Positions 10,440-22,860 of a stretch of DNA of 64,000 nt are shown here, in pieces. The number at the start of each line of letters is the position of its first letter. Positions within the stretch are counted from its first letter, which is position 1. The translations under genes and the position numbers were made by a program. Source of the DNA: Gnetum montanum. Lineage: Eukaryota; Streptophyta; Gnetopsida; Gnetales; Gnetaceae. The stretch is from contig MNCI01029709.1 in assembly GCA_015680685.1 (NCBI GenBank), positions 1,633-65,632 on the forward strand, given 5' to 3'. The notes beneath the pieces are model-generated. The model searched no databases. It worked only from the letters and a program-made list of their open reading frames with translations, and was not told where the DNA came from.

Positions 10440-10880
10440 ACTCAAGCGGTAACTAATTGGATAAAAATTGGTTATCTTCCCAGGAAACTACTTGATTTTG
10501 GAAGTCCTCTTATTTACTTTCAAAGCATTGAAAATAAGCCTTGCAAAGCTCTTTTGGATTTAGTTTTGGTATTAATATGATTTCCCATGAGATGTATAAA
10601 GCCTAGAACCTAGTTTCACTCCAGAAGAGCAACATTCATCTTGAGTTGGTTGATTAGACTATACTATTTCCTTGGGACAAGTGAAGGACATTGTGACCAC
10701 CATTTATGGATGGTCCTACCTCACTAATTTCCTGGTGATATGAGTGGACAATTATAAGGGAGACTTTCCAATCATCATGGAAAGGGCTTGGATGAGAATT
10801 ATTGATGCACAATTAGGGATCTGAGATATTTCCCTCGAAATTTCTCAAGAAATGCATTTAGGAAGATCGAGAGGAAGAAA
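10440..10880 (+). pseudogene. Element B protease region (decayed)
   Basis: It aligns by eye with 54230-54800 in element G and 47920-47540 in element F. The active-site region reads CKALLDLVLVLI here, whereas G keeps DSGSS, so the catalytic motif is lost. Downstream the shared HHLW and MERAW-type landmarks can be found in shifted frames. It is expected to be an aspartic protease by position between gag and RT. Confidence 0.6.
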
Positions 10881-11439
10881 ATTCTATGCATCACGTACAA
10901 TGATACAGGGTGCAACTATGTGTAGAAACTATGGGTCATTAACAATGTATCCATCAAAGCATGTGGATAGTATGCTAATTTATTTGAAATTCAAAATTGC
11001 CTATACATAGTAGCCATAAAGAAGGAATGCACCTAGTGGCTAATAGCTAATCATGGAAGCAACACACTTTACATGGAACCTATTAAGAGCCTAACATGTA
11101 CCTACATAAAAGGCATGGATGAACTGGAGAAAGTTCATCAACAACTCTTTGATGATGCAAATGATGATACCTATTAGAAAGAGTTGGAAATTCTTGAAAA
11201 TTTTAAACAAGAGCCCCTTGAGTTGAAAACTCTACTTGCTAGCATGGAATATTCATTCTTAAAAATGGGAAGTCGATAATAATTAATGTAAATATTGCTC
11301 CTAAACAAAAATAGATGTTGCTAAATGTGGCCAAAAAATTTCTAATAACCTTTGCTTGATTGTATCCTAAACTCATAGGGATTGATCCTAGGATATGCTA
11401 GCATCGTATCTACACTAGCTAGGCCATGAAGCTAAAGAG

Positions 11440-12045
11440 GTAGCTGTAGCAATAGTTAAACCCCAACATGAAGTATATCATCAAAGAAGAAATTAAACAA
11501 CTCCTTAAGGTGGGGTTTATCTATATCATTGTGGATAGTGATGGGTTAGCCCACTTATGATTGTGCCAAAGAAAGTTGGCAAGTGCCAAGTCAACATCAA
11601 CTTCTGACTATTAAATATGACAACATGTAAAGATCACTTTCCATTGCCATTTGTGGATCAAGTGTTAGACACCATATATGGGCATTGCTATTATAGTTTT
11701 CTGTATAATTATAGTGGCTATAACCAAATCTAGATCTCACTAGAGAATCCATCCAAAACAACATTTACAAATTCTTGGGAGACTTTTGCATATCAAAAGA
11801 TCCCATTCGGCTTGTGTAATGCCCTTGCCAGATTCCAACACTTGGTTTTAAGTATTTTTTAGTAGTAGATCAGTAGTGGTATGGAAGTCTTCATGGATGA
11901 TTTCTCCACCTATTGGGCTACATTTGAGAAAGCCTTGGATTGTCTTCAACAAGTGCTCAAAAACTATATGGAGAATAATCTTCAGCTCAATTGGTAGAAG
12001 AGCCATTTGATGGTCTAGGAAGGTATTATATTGGAACATAGAATG
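11440..12045 (+). pseudogene. Element B reverse transcriptase remnant
   Basis: Landmarks in order are KDHFPLPFVDQVLDTIYGHC at about 11628-11690, YSGYNQ at 11713-11730, TTFTN with FAYQKIPFGLCNALARFQH at 11760-11840, and the catalytic FMDDFSTY near 11890, where both aspartates survive. This is a Ty3/gypsy RT fingers-palm segment in the usual order. Stops and frameshifts are numerous. After GHRM-type sequence it ends abruptly at a deletion junction near 12046. Confidence 0.85.
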
Positions 12046-12290
12046 GCTGGTGGCTGATGATCTTGTAGGAATTCAATCTTATGATGGTAGATTGAAATGC
12101 AACTAAGAATGTAGTTGTTGACCACTTGTCTTAGTTGTGATGGGATAGCAAAGAGGAGGAAAGCCCACTATCTAATCAATTTCTTGATGAACTCCTCTTT
12201 GCTAGGGCTATAAATAAACAATTAACCATTGAGCCTAAATGGTATGATGCAATTTTCATCTATCTTCCCACTCAAGAGATGCCACAAGAG
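12046..12290 (+). pseudogene. Element B RNase H-integrase linker after a deletion
   Basis: Compared with element G, sequence equivalent to 55828-56383 (about 556 bp, most of the RNase H domain) is absent. The text resumes in the linker, matching G from 56384 on (VVADHLS-type and LLFARAINKQLT). The junction lies near 12044-12050. This is a post-insertion deletion or an inherited defect of the copy. Confidence 0.65.
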
Positions 12291-13490
12291 CTAGACCACA
12301 AAAAGAAACAATAATTTCTTCACTAGGTAGAATGCTTTATGAAGATCAAAAGGCACCTCTATAAGGTGTGTGTTGATGGCTTGGTTCATTGGTGTTTCCC
12401 TAATGCTAATCAACTACATGTTCTCCAATATGTTTATGAGGATCCTTGTGGAGGCCATTATGCTAGGAGATGCATGGCCATTAAGATCCTGATGGTAGGG
12501 TATTACTAGCCAACACTTTTTAGGGATGCTCACCAGTTTGTTAGCTTGTGTGAACATTGCCAATGTAATGGTTAAATGACTACTTGAATGGAGGGGCCTC
12601 AATAGTGGATTTAACTATTGGAATCCTTCAACATCTAGGGAATTAACTTCATGGGTCCCATCATGCCCATGTCAAATGGAAAGACATACATCATAGTCAC
12701 TATTGATTGTTGTATGAAATGGGCAGAATTAATAGCTATCACTCACTATACATCTTCTACTACTACTCGGTTTGTACACCGAAATGTTGTAAATAGGTTT
12801 GGTATACCACATGCATTAATTTCTAATAATGGAACTCACTTTACAAGCACTGCCTTTTGGAAGCTCATGTAATGCTTAGGTGTTGAGCATAAATTAACAA
12901 CACCTTATCACCCCCAAGACAATGGTCAAGTTGAGGTTACAAATAGGAAAGTCACTAAGATCTTAATGAGAATAGTTAGCAAATACAGGAGGGACTAGAG
13001 CATGAAACTCAATGATACGCTCTAGGCCTACTACTCCACCTGGAAGATTCTTATAAGCTACTCTTCCTATGAGCTAGTGTATAGAAAGTTTCCACTCTTC
13101 CTATTCAATTCGAGCTTTGTATAATTTTAATAGCCTATGACCTTGACCTTGACTTAAGTATAGCACAAAAAGAAAGATTAATGAATCTCAACCTACTAGA
13201 TGAAAATTGATTGCTGGCCTTGTCATCTAATGAGTTACACAAGGCATTCAACAAAAAGTCCCATGACCTTAGAATTAGGAAAATCATATTTCAACTGGGA
13301 GATAAGGCCCTCTACTAGAACCCCACCCATGTGCTAGAACAAACCAGGTTTCAAATATTGTGGAAAGGTTCTTATATTATTTTTTAAAATTTTTCTTCTG
13401 GGGTCATAATGATCTACAAACCTAAGAGCCTAGATAAGAAATAGTTGTTCAACATGCAACAAATAAAACCTTTTCACAAGCCTAAGTAAT
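12290..13490 (+). pseudogene. Element B integrase remnant
   Basis: The zinc-binding HHCC region is recognisable at about 12410-12575 (YEDPCGGHYARR, then LCEHCQCNG). The core follows at 12645-12960. It keeps the first catalytic Asp (IVTIDCCMKW), but the second reads NNGTHF where Asn replaces Asp, and the Glu-bearing NGQVEVTNR is kept. The C-terminal part reads to about 13490 through YELVYRKFPL-type and AQKERLMNL-type homology. The stop at 12999 is TAG in place of TGG. Inactive. Confidence 0.85.
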
Positions 13491-14962
13491 CTAGTGCAAC
13501 ACACATCTCATCAGATGAACAACCACACTCAATTTTTTAGATCTCCTCCTTTCAACTTAGTTATGGAGGAGATGGCCATCCATGCTAATCATATAAGTGG
13601 CTTCTCAAGTTTTCATATTTTTTTTACACCTTGTTATTTTTACAACTTTTTGTTTTATGCATTCTTTATCTTTCATCTTTTTTATTTATTTTATTAATTT
13701 TTAAATTTTTATTTGACAACATCATTAGTACATTTTATTTAATTTGATTTTACATTTTCTTGTATGTTTTTCTCTATTATGATGTGATTTTCTTATTATG
13801 TTGTAATAATAACATGCTTTATTGCCAACTGGATATAGTGCAGTTTACTTGATGTGGGCATGTGCTATCTAGCTATTTGATTGTTAATGTCTAGATTCTA
13901 CCTTTGAATTTTTTAACTGATAACTAAGACATGATTTATTTTTCATGAAATAGGTAGTGAGTCCAAAACATCCACCCATTCACAAACTCTATGGTTTTCT
14001 TTGTTCTAGAAGTATTAGGTACCTTTTTATTAATAAAACTTTAACAAACTTGTGACCTTGGTAGTTTCTAAACTTGGAAAGGATTAAGGTTTAAACAAGG
14101 TGTGAATTCAAGGGGATTTAGTACTCTTCATGCCTTTCTGCTTACTTGGGTGCATGTGTGTTTTCATGGATTTCTCACTATTCTATGCCAACCAATAACA
14201 GGAAGTTGAATAAGTCTTTGCATGGTGTGGTTCCCATTCAAAAAAAAAAAACATGATGAAAAGTTAAAGCACACCCTTAGAAAAAATAAATGGGTTACAA
14301 GCACTAGTTATGGGACTAGAAAGACATGTTGGCCATGCCTAAAGGTCCCCTCTAACTAAGGCCCTTTCTCACTTCTTTCTTCTCTTTACTATTTTTGTGA
14401 ATTCCTTAACCCTGTTCAAGTATTCCATTGCATTTGGGCTTTTCAAAATTTATTAATGGACCATTTATCCATTTCACCCCATTTTTTAGTCTTTTTGCTA
14501 ACATTACTAAAGGAATCAATACATCATAATCACAACCTAGCCAAGTATAACTCCTGATGAGATAAGGTACCTAAAGCCTATACATTACACATTACATACT
14601 AATCCATGATTTTGTTGTGATTGTAGTGAGAGTATAGACTGGAAGTAGGAATTTCTTCATCAAAGAAGAATCAACAACATCATGTGATGAGGATCCTTCA
14701 TGATCATTAAATCTTCTCCCTCGATCTTCAACTACCAGAGGAGTTGGATGTTAGGTTTGGCTAGGGTGTTTAATTATATTATCATGAACATCCAATTTTG
14801 TAAAAGATTGTAAACCCATACACTTGGACACTTAGAGTTTGTCTATTTCATCTAAGTCAGTTTCCATATTAGTCAATAATCCCATACCTTCCCAATATTT
14901 TGTAAGGGCTTGTTTCTCCTTTTGTTCACTCAAGGATGAGTTTTCATTCAATCATGGGTGTA
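13490..14962 (+). other. Element B 3' non-coding region
   Basis: It begins T-rich (13600-13830). It then carries blocks shared with the tails of A, C, D, F and G, for example GGTGTGAATTCAAGGGGATT near 14099 and ATGAGATAAGGTACCTAAAG-type near 14555. No coding sequence. It ends in a G-rich tract, ATGGGTGTA, directly before the 3' LTR. Confidence 0.75.
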
Positions 14963-15846
14963 TGATGAAGTGTATTTTATCTAGCTCTGATATCCAATAT
15001 CGGAGCCTTGATGTCGAATACTTGATATCGAGCATCATGAAGTGATGTTAAATATTCAATATTTCAGGATGTATGCCAACCTATAAATATAGTGCTTGGG
15101 CATATGGTTTGGTCATAGTTTTTATCATAGCATAGTAGAGCTCTTGTAGTTTCTTTTCTCTAGATTTAGAGTATTTTCCAAAGTGCCTGCAGAAGAAGTC
15201 ATTGAGTGTATGGATCTTTTTTCGAGCACTATTGTACATGAGCACGATAGTGTGTGTGGCAACAAACATGAGCTTTTTAAAACCTTGCAGCACCTTGGCT
15301 AGATTAAATATTTTATTTATGCATTTAATGTGTTATGCAATTTTATTTAATACTTCCAAGTAATTAAGCTAACTTAAGCTAAGCTAAGTTAGCTAAGTTA
15401 AATAGCAATAAATTAAGCACTTAAGTATGACTACTTCGACCATGCACATGATGCTTGGTAATCCTAGCAATGCTTAACATTTGGTAACCCAGTAGCATTA
15501 TACGTGTTTAGGATGTGTACAGAAAGTGGAACCGGATACTTATGTTAGGATTAGTTAGAGATTAATGAGTTAGTTAAATTAAATTAGCCACTACATTATT
15601 TCATTCCTTTATTTTAAGCATCTAGAACATAAAACATAAAAAATGATAAAAATTGAATGCCTCAATTACACTTAACCATACCTCTACATTTCACAAGTGT
15701 AACTGGGAAGACAATGATTGTAACAATTACATTTCACTTCTTAGAACTAGTGTAGTTGATGAATTAAGGTATATGGAATTTTCCTAGATCATGCATGAAT
15801 GCTTGTGATTTGTATGGTTTAGCATAGGGGTATTCATTGCTCATCA
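14963..15846 (+). repeat. Element B 3' LTR
   Basis: It is 884 bp, colinear with 6814-7721, with the same start and end motifs and TATAAATA at 15082-15089. Many substitutions and a few indels separate the two copies. Confidence 0.9.
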
Positions 15847-15851
15847 CTTGG

Positions 15852-16231
15852 TTTGCCCAATAGCATAGCACTTGGTAATCTGAGTAGTGGATACATGGGT
15901 TCATAACATGTATAGCAAGCTAGGAGTGGACACTCATCACATGTAGGCTAGTTCAAAATTTACTTTTTATTGTTAATTAGATTAAATAATTAATTTTTCT
16001 ATTATCATAAGACTAGCATAAGGCCAAACCAACATCAATAATCATATGCCTCACTTTGGACTAAACGATATGTGACAAAGCTATCACTAGTCCAAGTGGG
16101 AAGATAGTGTTCTATGATCAATGCTTAACAATTTAGATGTCATGCTAGTTCCATCCATAGAATTCAACTAGATTATGCATGAACACTTGTAATTCATATG
16201 ATTAGGCATAGGGGGCACCCACCACTCATCA
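15852..16231 (+). repeat. Element A 5' LTR, right part
   Basis: It resumes TTTGCCCAATAGCATAGC after the TSD of element B, matching 25650 onward in the 3' LTR of A. It ends CCACTCATCA and is followed by A's PBS TTGGCATCGTTGCCAGGAT (16232-16250). Confidence 0.85.
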
Positions 16232-16250
16232 TTGGCATCGTTGCCAGGAT
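16232..16250 (+). promoter_or_regulatory. Element A primer-binding site (tRNA-Asp)
   Basis: TTGGCATCGTTGCCAGGAT follows the LTR end without a gap. It is a decayed complement of the tRNA-Asp 3' end. Confidence 0.8.
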
Positions 16251-16329
16251 TGGTTCTAGTAGAAGCCTAACATAGATTAGGAAGGTAGTTCAAATATCCC
16301 AAAGGCATCAAAGGGACAGCCACATCAAA

Positions 16330-17760
16330 TGGCTTAATATGCACAACATTTCTAAATTTAGGGGAGGCTACAATTCTACTCCACAACATCACTTACAAGC
16401 CTTCCATGATTTCTATGCCTTGCAAAATATTGAGCACAAGTGGAAAAAGCTTAAGCTCTTTCCTAAGACACTAATAGACAAAGCTAAAAGATAGTATAGA
16501 TCATTGGAACTAGATTCAATCCATTGGTGGTCCACAATGGTGGAAATCTTTAATGAAAAATATCAAACCAATGTAAGAGTGACCAACCTAAGAAAATAAA
16601 AATCCAATGGATGGAAGTAAGAAAATCATGAACCCTTGGATGTGGCCTTGGATCAATACTATTTTGCTACTACATAGATGTCTAGACCATGATTTCTCTC
16701 AAAAGAGCAATTTTTTCACATCATAAATGGGTTTCATAACCAAACAAAGAAAACCCTTGGGATTTATGTCCAAGGTCAATTATATGAATTGAAAGCCCAT
16801 CAGACATAAAGGCTAAGTATCAAAAGAAGAAGGAGAGCTATGTAAATGAGGGAATATAACTAGGACCCAACTCTTCAAAAGAACATGGTTCATATCTATG
16901 ATGAGAAAAAAGAGGTAGCTCTTGATGAGGTGATTTTACAATAAACCTTGCTAATAAAAAATTCTATCAATGAGCTTGAAGCAAAGATAGATAAGATGTG
17001 GGAGTTGATAAATGAAAAAGTTACAACTTATGTGAAAACCATAGAGAGAGAGTAATGCAAAAAGAATCTAGTAATCAAAACAAGAAGAGGTAAAAGAACC
17101 AAAAAAATACTTAGGAACACTTATTGACAAAAAGGGAAAATGGTTATAGGTGAAGAGGCTATAGACTCACTCACAGAAGATGATGATGGATGTGAGATCT
17201 ATCTATATGACCATCCAAAGGGCTATTGCCTAGTCATGCTCCATCTACATGAGTATTGGGCTTTTACTTTAAATCCCATGTTTGTACAAAAGCAAATGCC
17301 TAGAAAATTACCCTTTTCACAAGGTAATTATAGATAGTCCTACAACCAACCATAACATCCTAGTGGGCCTTCTTATTAGCCTTAAAAATACTATTAAATG
17401 TAGTGGAAAAACCCATAGTCATGGAGGAGGCCATCATCAAACTAGCACTACCTTTATTGCCAGCTAGACCCATACAAATATTATGTTCAAAAACTTGCTT
17501 CCCCAATTAGTTCTACTTCTTCTATCTCAAATCATTGCTACCACTCTTCTGAATATCATCAACCTATAACTTCTTCTATGGGATCACCATCTCATGCCTC
17601 TCACCATCCATCATATCCTCAATATTCTCATACTTCCCTCCATCACATGTCACCACCAACAACACAAGAAGGTTTAGCATCACAACATCAATGAAAGAAT
17701 GCCACTTTTGTTGTGAACATACATGAAAATTAGAATGCTAGTAGATCTCAAGAATAACCT
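16330..17760 (+). pseudogene. Element A gag remnant, N-terminally truncated
   Basis: The PBS is followed within about 80 bases by the capsid region, so the N-terminal third found in C and D is missing. Capsid landmarks are HHLQAFHDFYALQNIEHKWK, WYRSLE and IFNEKYQ at 16385-16570. A coiled-coil-like stretch (INELEAKIDKMWELINEK) lies near 16965-17020. C-x6-H-x4-C-x4-H is at 17191-17244, then a Gln/His/Ser/Pro-rich tail. Stops are frequent. Confidence 0.75.
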
Positions 17761-19842
17761 TGAAAATGTCTATTCTTTAGGGTGGTTTCCACACACAAGT
17801 ACAAAACTCGTAGACCTACTGGCACATCAAAACTAGCACAAGGCTAATTTGATGCAACACCTTTTCTCTTTGGAATGATGTCTCTTGATCATACGCAAAA
17901 GCCAAAAACCATTACCACTCCAATACAAGACATAAAAAATAAACCTATTAGCATGGAGAGAGAAAAATCCAAGCATCACTAATAGTAAAGTATGTAGTTG
18001 TGGGCCAAAAATTCAACATATTAACACAACCCATAATAAAGCTAAGGAACAAGTGTGTGAGTGAAAACAAGTCTACATAGTAACCACTAAACAAGAGGAC
18101 GTTGAGTGGTTTGAAAATGAAAGTATAAAACTATTTCAAAGATGCATGGAACCAGCCAAACCACTTATTAATTCTTGTCATGGTTAAGAGCTTAGTCATG
18201 GGGAAGTGCCCCATCCTAAATCAACAACTAATAAATATTTTTCACCTTTTTTAATTTTTTTATCATTTTCCTATTTCTTTTCATATTTTCTATTTCTTAA
18301 TATGTTTTCCATTTCTTGTTATTTTTCTTTTTTCTTGAGTCATTTTCTTTATGTTTTATGAATATCTTTTATGTTTTTGTTAATAATATTCCCAATCATG
18401 ATGCAGAAGTTAATGCTATATGTTGGGTTTTTGTGCTATGCTATTAAGATGATTGGGTAAGTAATTATGTAAAGAAGTGAGACCATCTCATCCATCCCTC
18501 CAGTTCTCTAAATAAAATGGTCTTTTTTCATGGAAGAAATTTTGTTCTTCCTTCATGAAACTAAAATTAATCAATGGTCATTGTACCTTGAATAAAGAGG
18601 AAACAACCAAGTGGAAATGGTAAGGGTGTGAATTCAAGGGGATTTGTCGGGTTCTCTTCTTGACTTCCTTTGTTTAGTTTATGACTCCTTGTGGAATGTA
18701 TCATCATTCCTACATCAACCAATAAAAAGGAATCTTTTTCTTTGCATGGTGTGGTTTCCATTTAATAAAAAACAACAATAATGAAAATTTAAAGCATAGG
18801 CTCTAGACACAATAATGAGTTATAAGAACTAGTTATGAGGCTAGAAAGACATGTTACCTATGCCTAAAGGCTCCTCTCTAAGTAAGGCCCTTCCTTCCTT
18901 CTTCTCTTTCCTTCTCTTTTGGAGTGATGATTGTTCTTTATGGTGGTTGTGGGCTCATGATGGTCGACAAGAATAAACACATCAATGTAAGATCACTATT
19001 CATGGTATGGGATTTGTCTAAACTTGGATAGATAGGTATACTAATAATTTTAATCATATTTTTCATAAGAAGCTATTGTAAACATGGTCAAGTACCTTAC
19101 ATCCCAATCTCTACAATTCCTTCTCAGTCCATTATTCATCTCACTACTACATACAATTATGAGCCATTTGGTTTTGTGTAGTATAATATAACATCCCAAT
19201 CAACATAGTTGTGTGTTGTTTGAGAAAAAGGCATGGTATACATTTAACTTCTTGTGTGCCCATGGACATCTATAAGAGTGGTTATGCAAGGGCATTATGG
19301 CAAGAGCTTTCTTTGGGGAGGATCCACTTGCATAACTCTTTTTGATCATGGCTTTGAACTAACCTTCACATCTTCTAGAACATTAGTGATGATTTCCAAG
19401 AATTTATGCATGATTTTGGGACTACTTCTCATCCATTTCATTAATTTTTCCTACTTTTCTACTTCCATATCCATTAATATTTTATGGCCATCTTCTAAAT
19501 CAAACCTTTGGTTTCAATTATTTGAAAAATTATGTGCTTTTAGAGTTACACTTATTAGTTATGGGGGCTAGGAATTTCCTCTTTGAAATCATTTTGAAAT
19601 TTTTAAAAACTTTTCTAGCATCCTATTTTTGAACATTGTGATAACCAATAGTAATTGACCAAAATAAGGTGAACAATTTAATGATTTTAGTTACCTCATA
19701 GCCTTGGGCATAGTACACTATCATCACCTTGTGCTTAAATGTAAACTAAGGGATCCAAAAAGGATTAATTATTAAGGAAAATTTACCAAAACTAATGTTG
19801 GTCCTTTGGTGACTATAGGTGATGCTAAAAGAAATGCCTAAG
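17760..19842 (+). other. Element A tail: gag C-terminal region and 3' non-coding DNA (left part)
   Basis: 17760-18190 is a decayed C-terminal coding stretch shared with D (31260-31690). It ends in a peptide of the type QRCMEPAKPLINSC. From 18190 the sequence is T-rich and non-coding and matches D (31690-33300). The expected protease, RT and integrase are absent without a gap in the shared flanks. It is interrupted by element C at CTAAG (19838-19842) and continues at 24596-25053. Confidence 0.65.
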
Positions 19843-20730
19843 TGATGAGTAATGTTTTGCCTAGCCTTGACATTGGAGCCTTAATATTAGAGCCTTGTAT
19901 CAGTGCCCTGATATCGGGTACCCGATGTCGCGTATGCAACATTGGATACCTGATGTTGTGGGGTGTACTTTGGTCTATAAAAATAAGGCTTAGGCTCATG
20001 ATTTCCATATAGTTTTTTAGTTAGAGTAGTAGAGCTCTTGTAGTTTGTTTTCTCTAGATTTAAAATATTCCTAGTACATGCCTGCATAGTGATGTTTGTA
20101 ATTGTATGGCACCATTGTTCAAGTGTGATGTACTTGGACACGTTACATGACTAGCAATAAAGATCGAGATTACTCCCACCATTGCAGCATCCACTTAGAT
20201 TATTATTGCTTTTAATTATTATTATTTACTACTTTCTTTGGTTAAATGTTTTCTTTTATTGTTATTTACTATTCCTATTATTAAGAAGAATTCATACACC
20301 TTAATCATGAGTGTTTAAGTGCAAGTACTTGGCAACCCAAAAGTGTATTGTTTGTTACACCTAGTGACATATGCTTGGCCATCCTAGAAGTAGTTTCATG
20401 AAGTCCAAGACATATACAAATGATTAAGGGTGGATACTCATCACACATAGGCTAGTTAGATTTTACTTTCCATTATCCATTAGTTTAATTACTTTACCTT
20501 TTTATTGTCATTAGAAGTAGCATAAAATTAGGAACAATATCATATGCCTCACTTTGAACTAAACCATATGTGACAAAGCTACTACTAGTCCAAGTGGAAA
20601 TACAACAAACTACGATCAAGGCATAATGATCTAGATGCCATAACTAGTCCTATCCATGGAATTCGACTTGACCATGCATGAGCACTTGTGATTCATATGG
20701 TTGAGCGTAGGGGTACCTCACCACTCATCA
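19843..20730 (+). repeat. Element C 5' LTR
   Basis: It is 888 bp and starts TGATGAGTAATG and ends CCACTCATCA. U3 includes GATATCGGGTACCCGATGTC (19911-19930) and GGATACCTGATGTTG, a palindromic motif pair. The TATA-like TATAAAAA is at 19976-19983. Confidence 0.85.
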
Positions 20731-20750
20731 TTGGCACAGTTGCTGGGGAT
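20731..20750 (+). promoter_or_regulatory. Element C primer-binding site (tRNA-Asp)
   Basis: TTGGCACAGTTGCTGGGGAT follows the LTR end directly. It is a decayed tRNA-Asp complement. Confidence 0.8.
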
Positions 20751-20853
20751 GGTGCTAGTTATCTAGATTAGTTATATTATACACGATCACTATAGAGGTA
20801 TTAACGATACATCTTTCAGAAAATATTAAATCACATACAGTATAAACTAACAA

Positions 20854-22860
20854 AAATGTCTCTCTCACATAAAAGTGAAAATGCACTATAGAATGAACAC
20901 ATTCATTGGAGAAATAATGTGATATACGATGAAGAAGACTGGAGTGATCAACCTCATGTAGGGATTTCTTATGATCATAACCATCCTAACAACACCTAAA
21001 GACTACATTCCTCTAAGCTAGACAATCTTGGATAAGATGATGTAGCTCCTAGACTAGGGAAGGCCTCAAGGCCTAAGACCTCCTCAAAAATCAAAAATGA
21101 TTAATGAAGGGACCCTGTAGAACATCATAGAAGCCATGGAAATTCTCCCAGTTCTTCATCTTCCTCTTCCCCTCAACATCTAGTTCTGATGAAGATGAAC
21201 ATAAGTATAGAGATAGAGATTCACTAAAGGGTTGAACTAAAAATTAGAATTGAACCCATGGGAAAATTCAAAGAGGACATCATGAACATAGGAACTTCCC
21301 TCACAATTTTTTTGATGATGAAGAATCCATGTTAGCCACTAAGAGCCTAATGCATATCACAAAGGCCATTAAGATATCTCACAAGCATTGCAAAAAGAGT
21401 CAACTACCCAAGTTTAACATGAATAAATTTGCAGGAGACTATGATTAAGATCTACAACATCATTTATAAGCCTTCAATGATGCCTATGATTTTTACAAAA
21501 TTGGAAGTAAATGGAAAAAGATTTAGCTCTTTCCTAAGACTCTAATTAATAGAGTTGAAGTGTGGTATAGATCGTTGAGACCAAATTCCATCTGACGATG
21601 GTCTACAATGATAGAAATTTTCAATGAGAGATATCAAACCTATAAAAGAGTGTCTAATTTAAGGAGACAGATCCAAGAGTGGACACAAGAATAATATGAA
21701 TCCTTGAACATGGACTTAGATAGATATTATGATTTACTGAATAGATGCCCAGGCCATGGTTTCTCTAAGGAAGAGAAACTTTACCACATCATAGATGGAC
21801 TTCATAATGAAACAAGGGTGACCCTTGGGATGTATGCCCTAGGGAAATTATATGAGCTTCAAGCCCATCAAATCGAAGGGATAATTGAGTGTATGGAAAA
21901 AGAAGAAGGAGGGATGTGCAAGTGGGAGAACGTCAAGAAATCTCAATGGAATCCAACTCTTCAATCTTAGGAGGTCTAGATCTATGGTAAGAAGAATAAA
22001 ACTAATCTTGATAAGGTGATCCCACAACAAACCTTGTTGATACAAGAATCTATTGATAAATTAGAAGCAAAGTTCAATAGGATTTGAAAATGGATATATG
22101 AAAATTTCACAACTCTCATTAAGATAGTTGAGGAGAGGATCATGAAAAATAAGCTAGGCAATCATAATAAACAAAGGATACAAAACCAAGAAATAGCTAA
22201 GGAAACTTTTCGGCAAAAGAGAAACATGGCTAAAGAAAGTGAGTCTATGGACTCAACCACAGATGAAGATAATAGATGCGACATCTACATATATGACCAT
22301 CCAAATGGCCATTGCCTAGTTTTGTTGCATCTATGGGAGTATTGGGAAGGTGCCATAAATCTAAAGTTTGTGCAATAGCACATGCTAGGGAGATTTCCTC
22401 TCCCATAAGGTAATTATAGAAAATTCCACAATCGATTGTACTAGCCTAGGGGGACTTATTAGCATCCTCAACATGGTCATCAACCACAGTGGCAACAACC
22501 ATAGTCATGGGGGATGGCACCACCAAATTACTAGTATTCACCCTATCCACCAAAATCACATGGCTATTATGTTCAACGCTTTATTTCTCCAACTAGTTCT
22601 GCATCCTCTACTTCTAGTTGACAACCATCAACACATGACATCCCCTGAAGGATCACCACCTTTTTCCTCTTACCATCCAACTTACCCTCAATATTCTCAT
22701 CATCCACCTTCTTATATGCCACCACTAGCAACTCGGGAAGGTTTCACACCACAATATCAACAAATGAATGCTACTTGTGCTACACATGTGCATAGATATG
22801 TTGACACTAGTGGGTCTCAACCACAACATAGGAAACACCCCTTCTAGAGGAAAGGTTGTA
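20854..22860 (+). pseudogene. Element C gag remnant
   Basis: It starts MSLSHKSENAL (20854) and parallels D's gag: an N-terminal segment with EEDWSDQPHVGISYDH, a Ser-rich run (21145-21180), and a capsid region at 21440-21680. The longest clean frame is 21704-21970 (DLDRYYDLLNRCPGHGFSKE). C-x6-H-x4-C-x4-H is at 22277-22330 and a Pro/Tyr/His-rich tail is at 22640-22850. Several frameshifts and stops make it non-functional. Confidence 0.8.

Larger units (their letters stand above)
6814..15846 (+). mobile_element. Element B: gag-pol Ty3/gypsy retrotransposon nested in A
   Basis: It is a 9.03-kb element with 5' LTR 6814-7721 and 3' LTR 14963-15846. The PBS at 7722-7740 matches the 3' end of plant tRNA-Asp, and a G-rich tract lies just before the 3' LTR. 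The flanks CTTAC (6809-6813) and CTTGG (15847-15851) are a partly decayed TSD; removing the element rejoins A's LTR. The internal order is gag, protease, RT, (RNase H mostly lost), integrase, then a 1.4-kb non-coding tail. All frames are broken. The LTR copies are clearly diverged, so insertion is old. It is Athila-like by PBS and by RT motifs such as GYNQ and FMDD. Confidence 0.9.
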
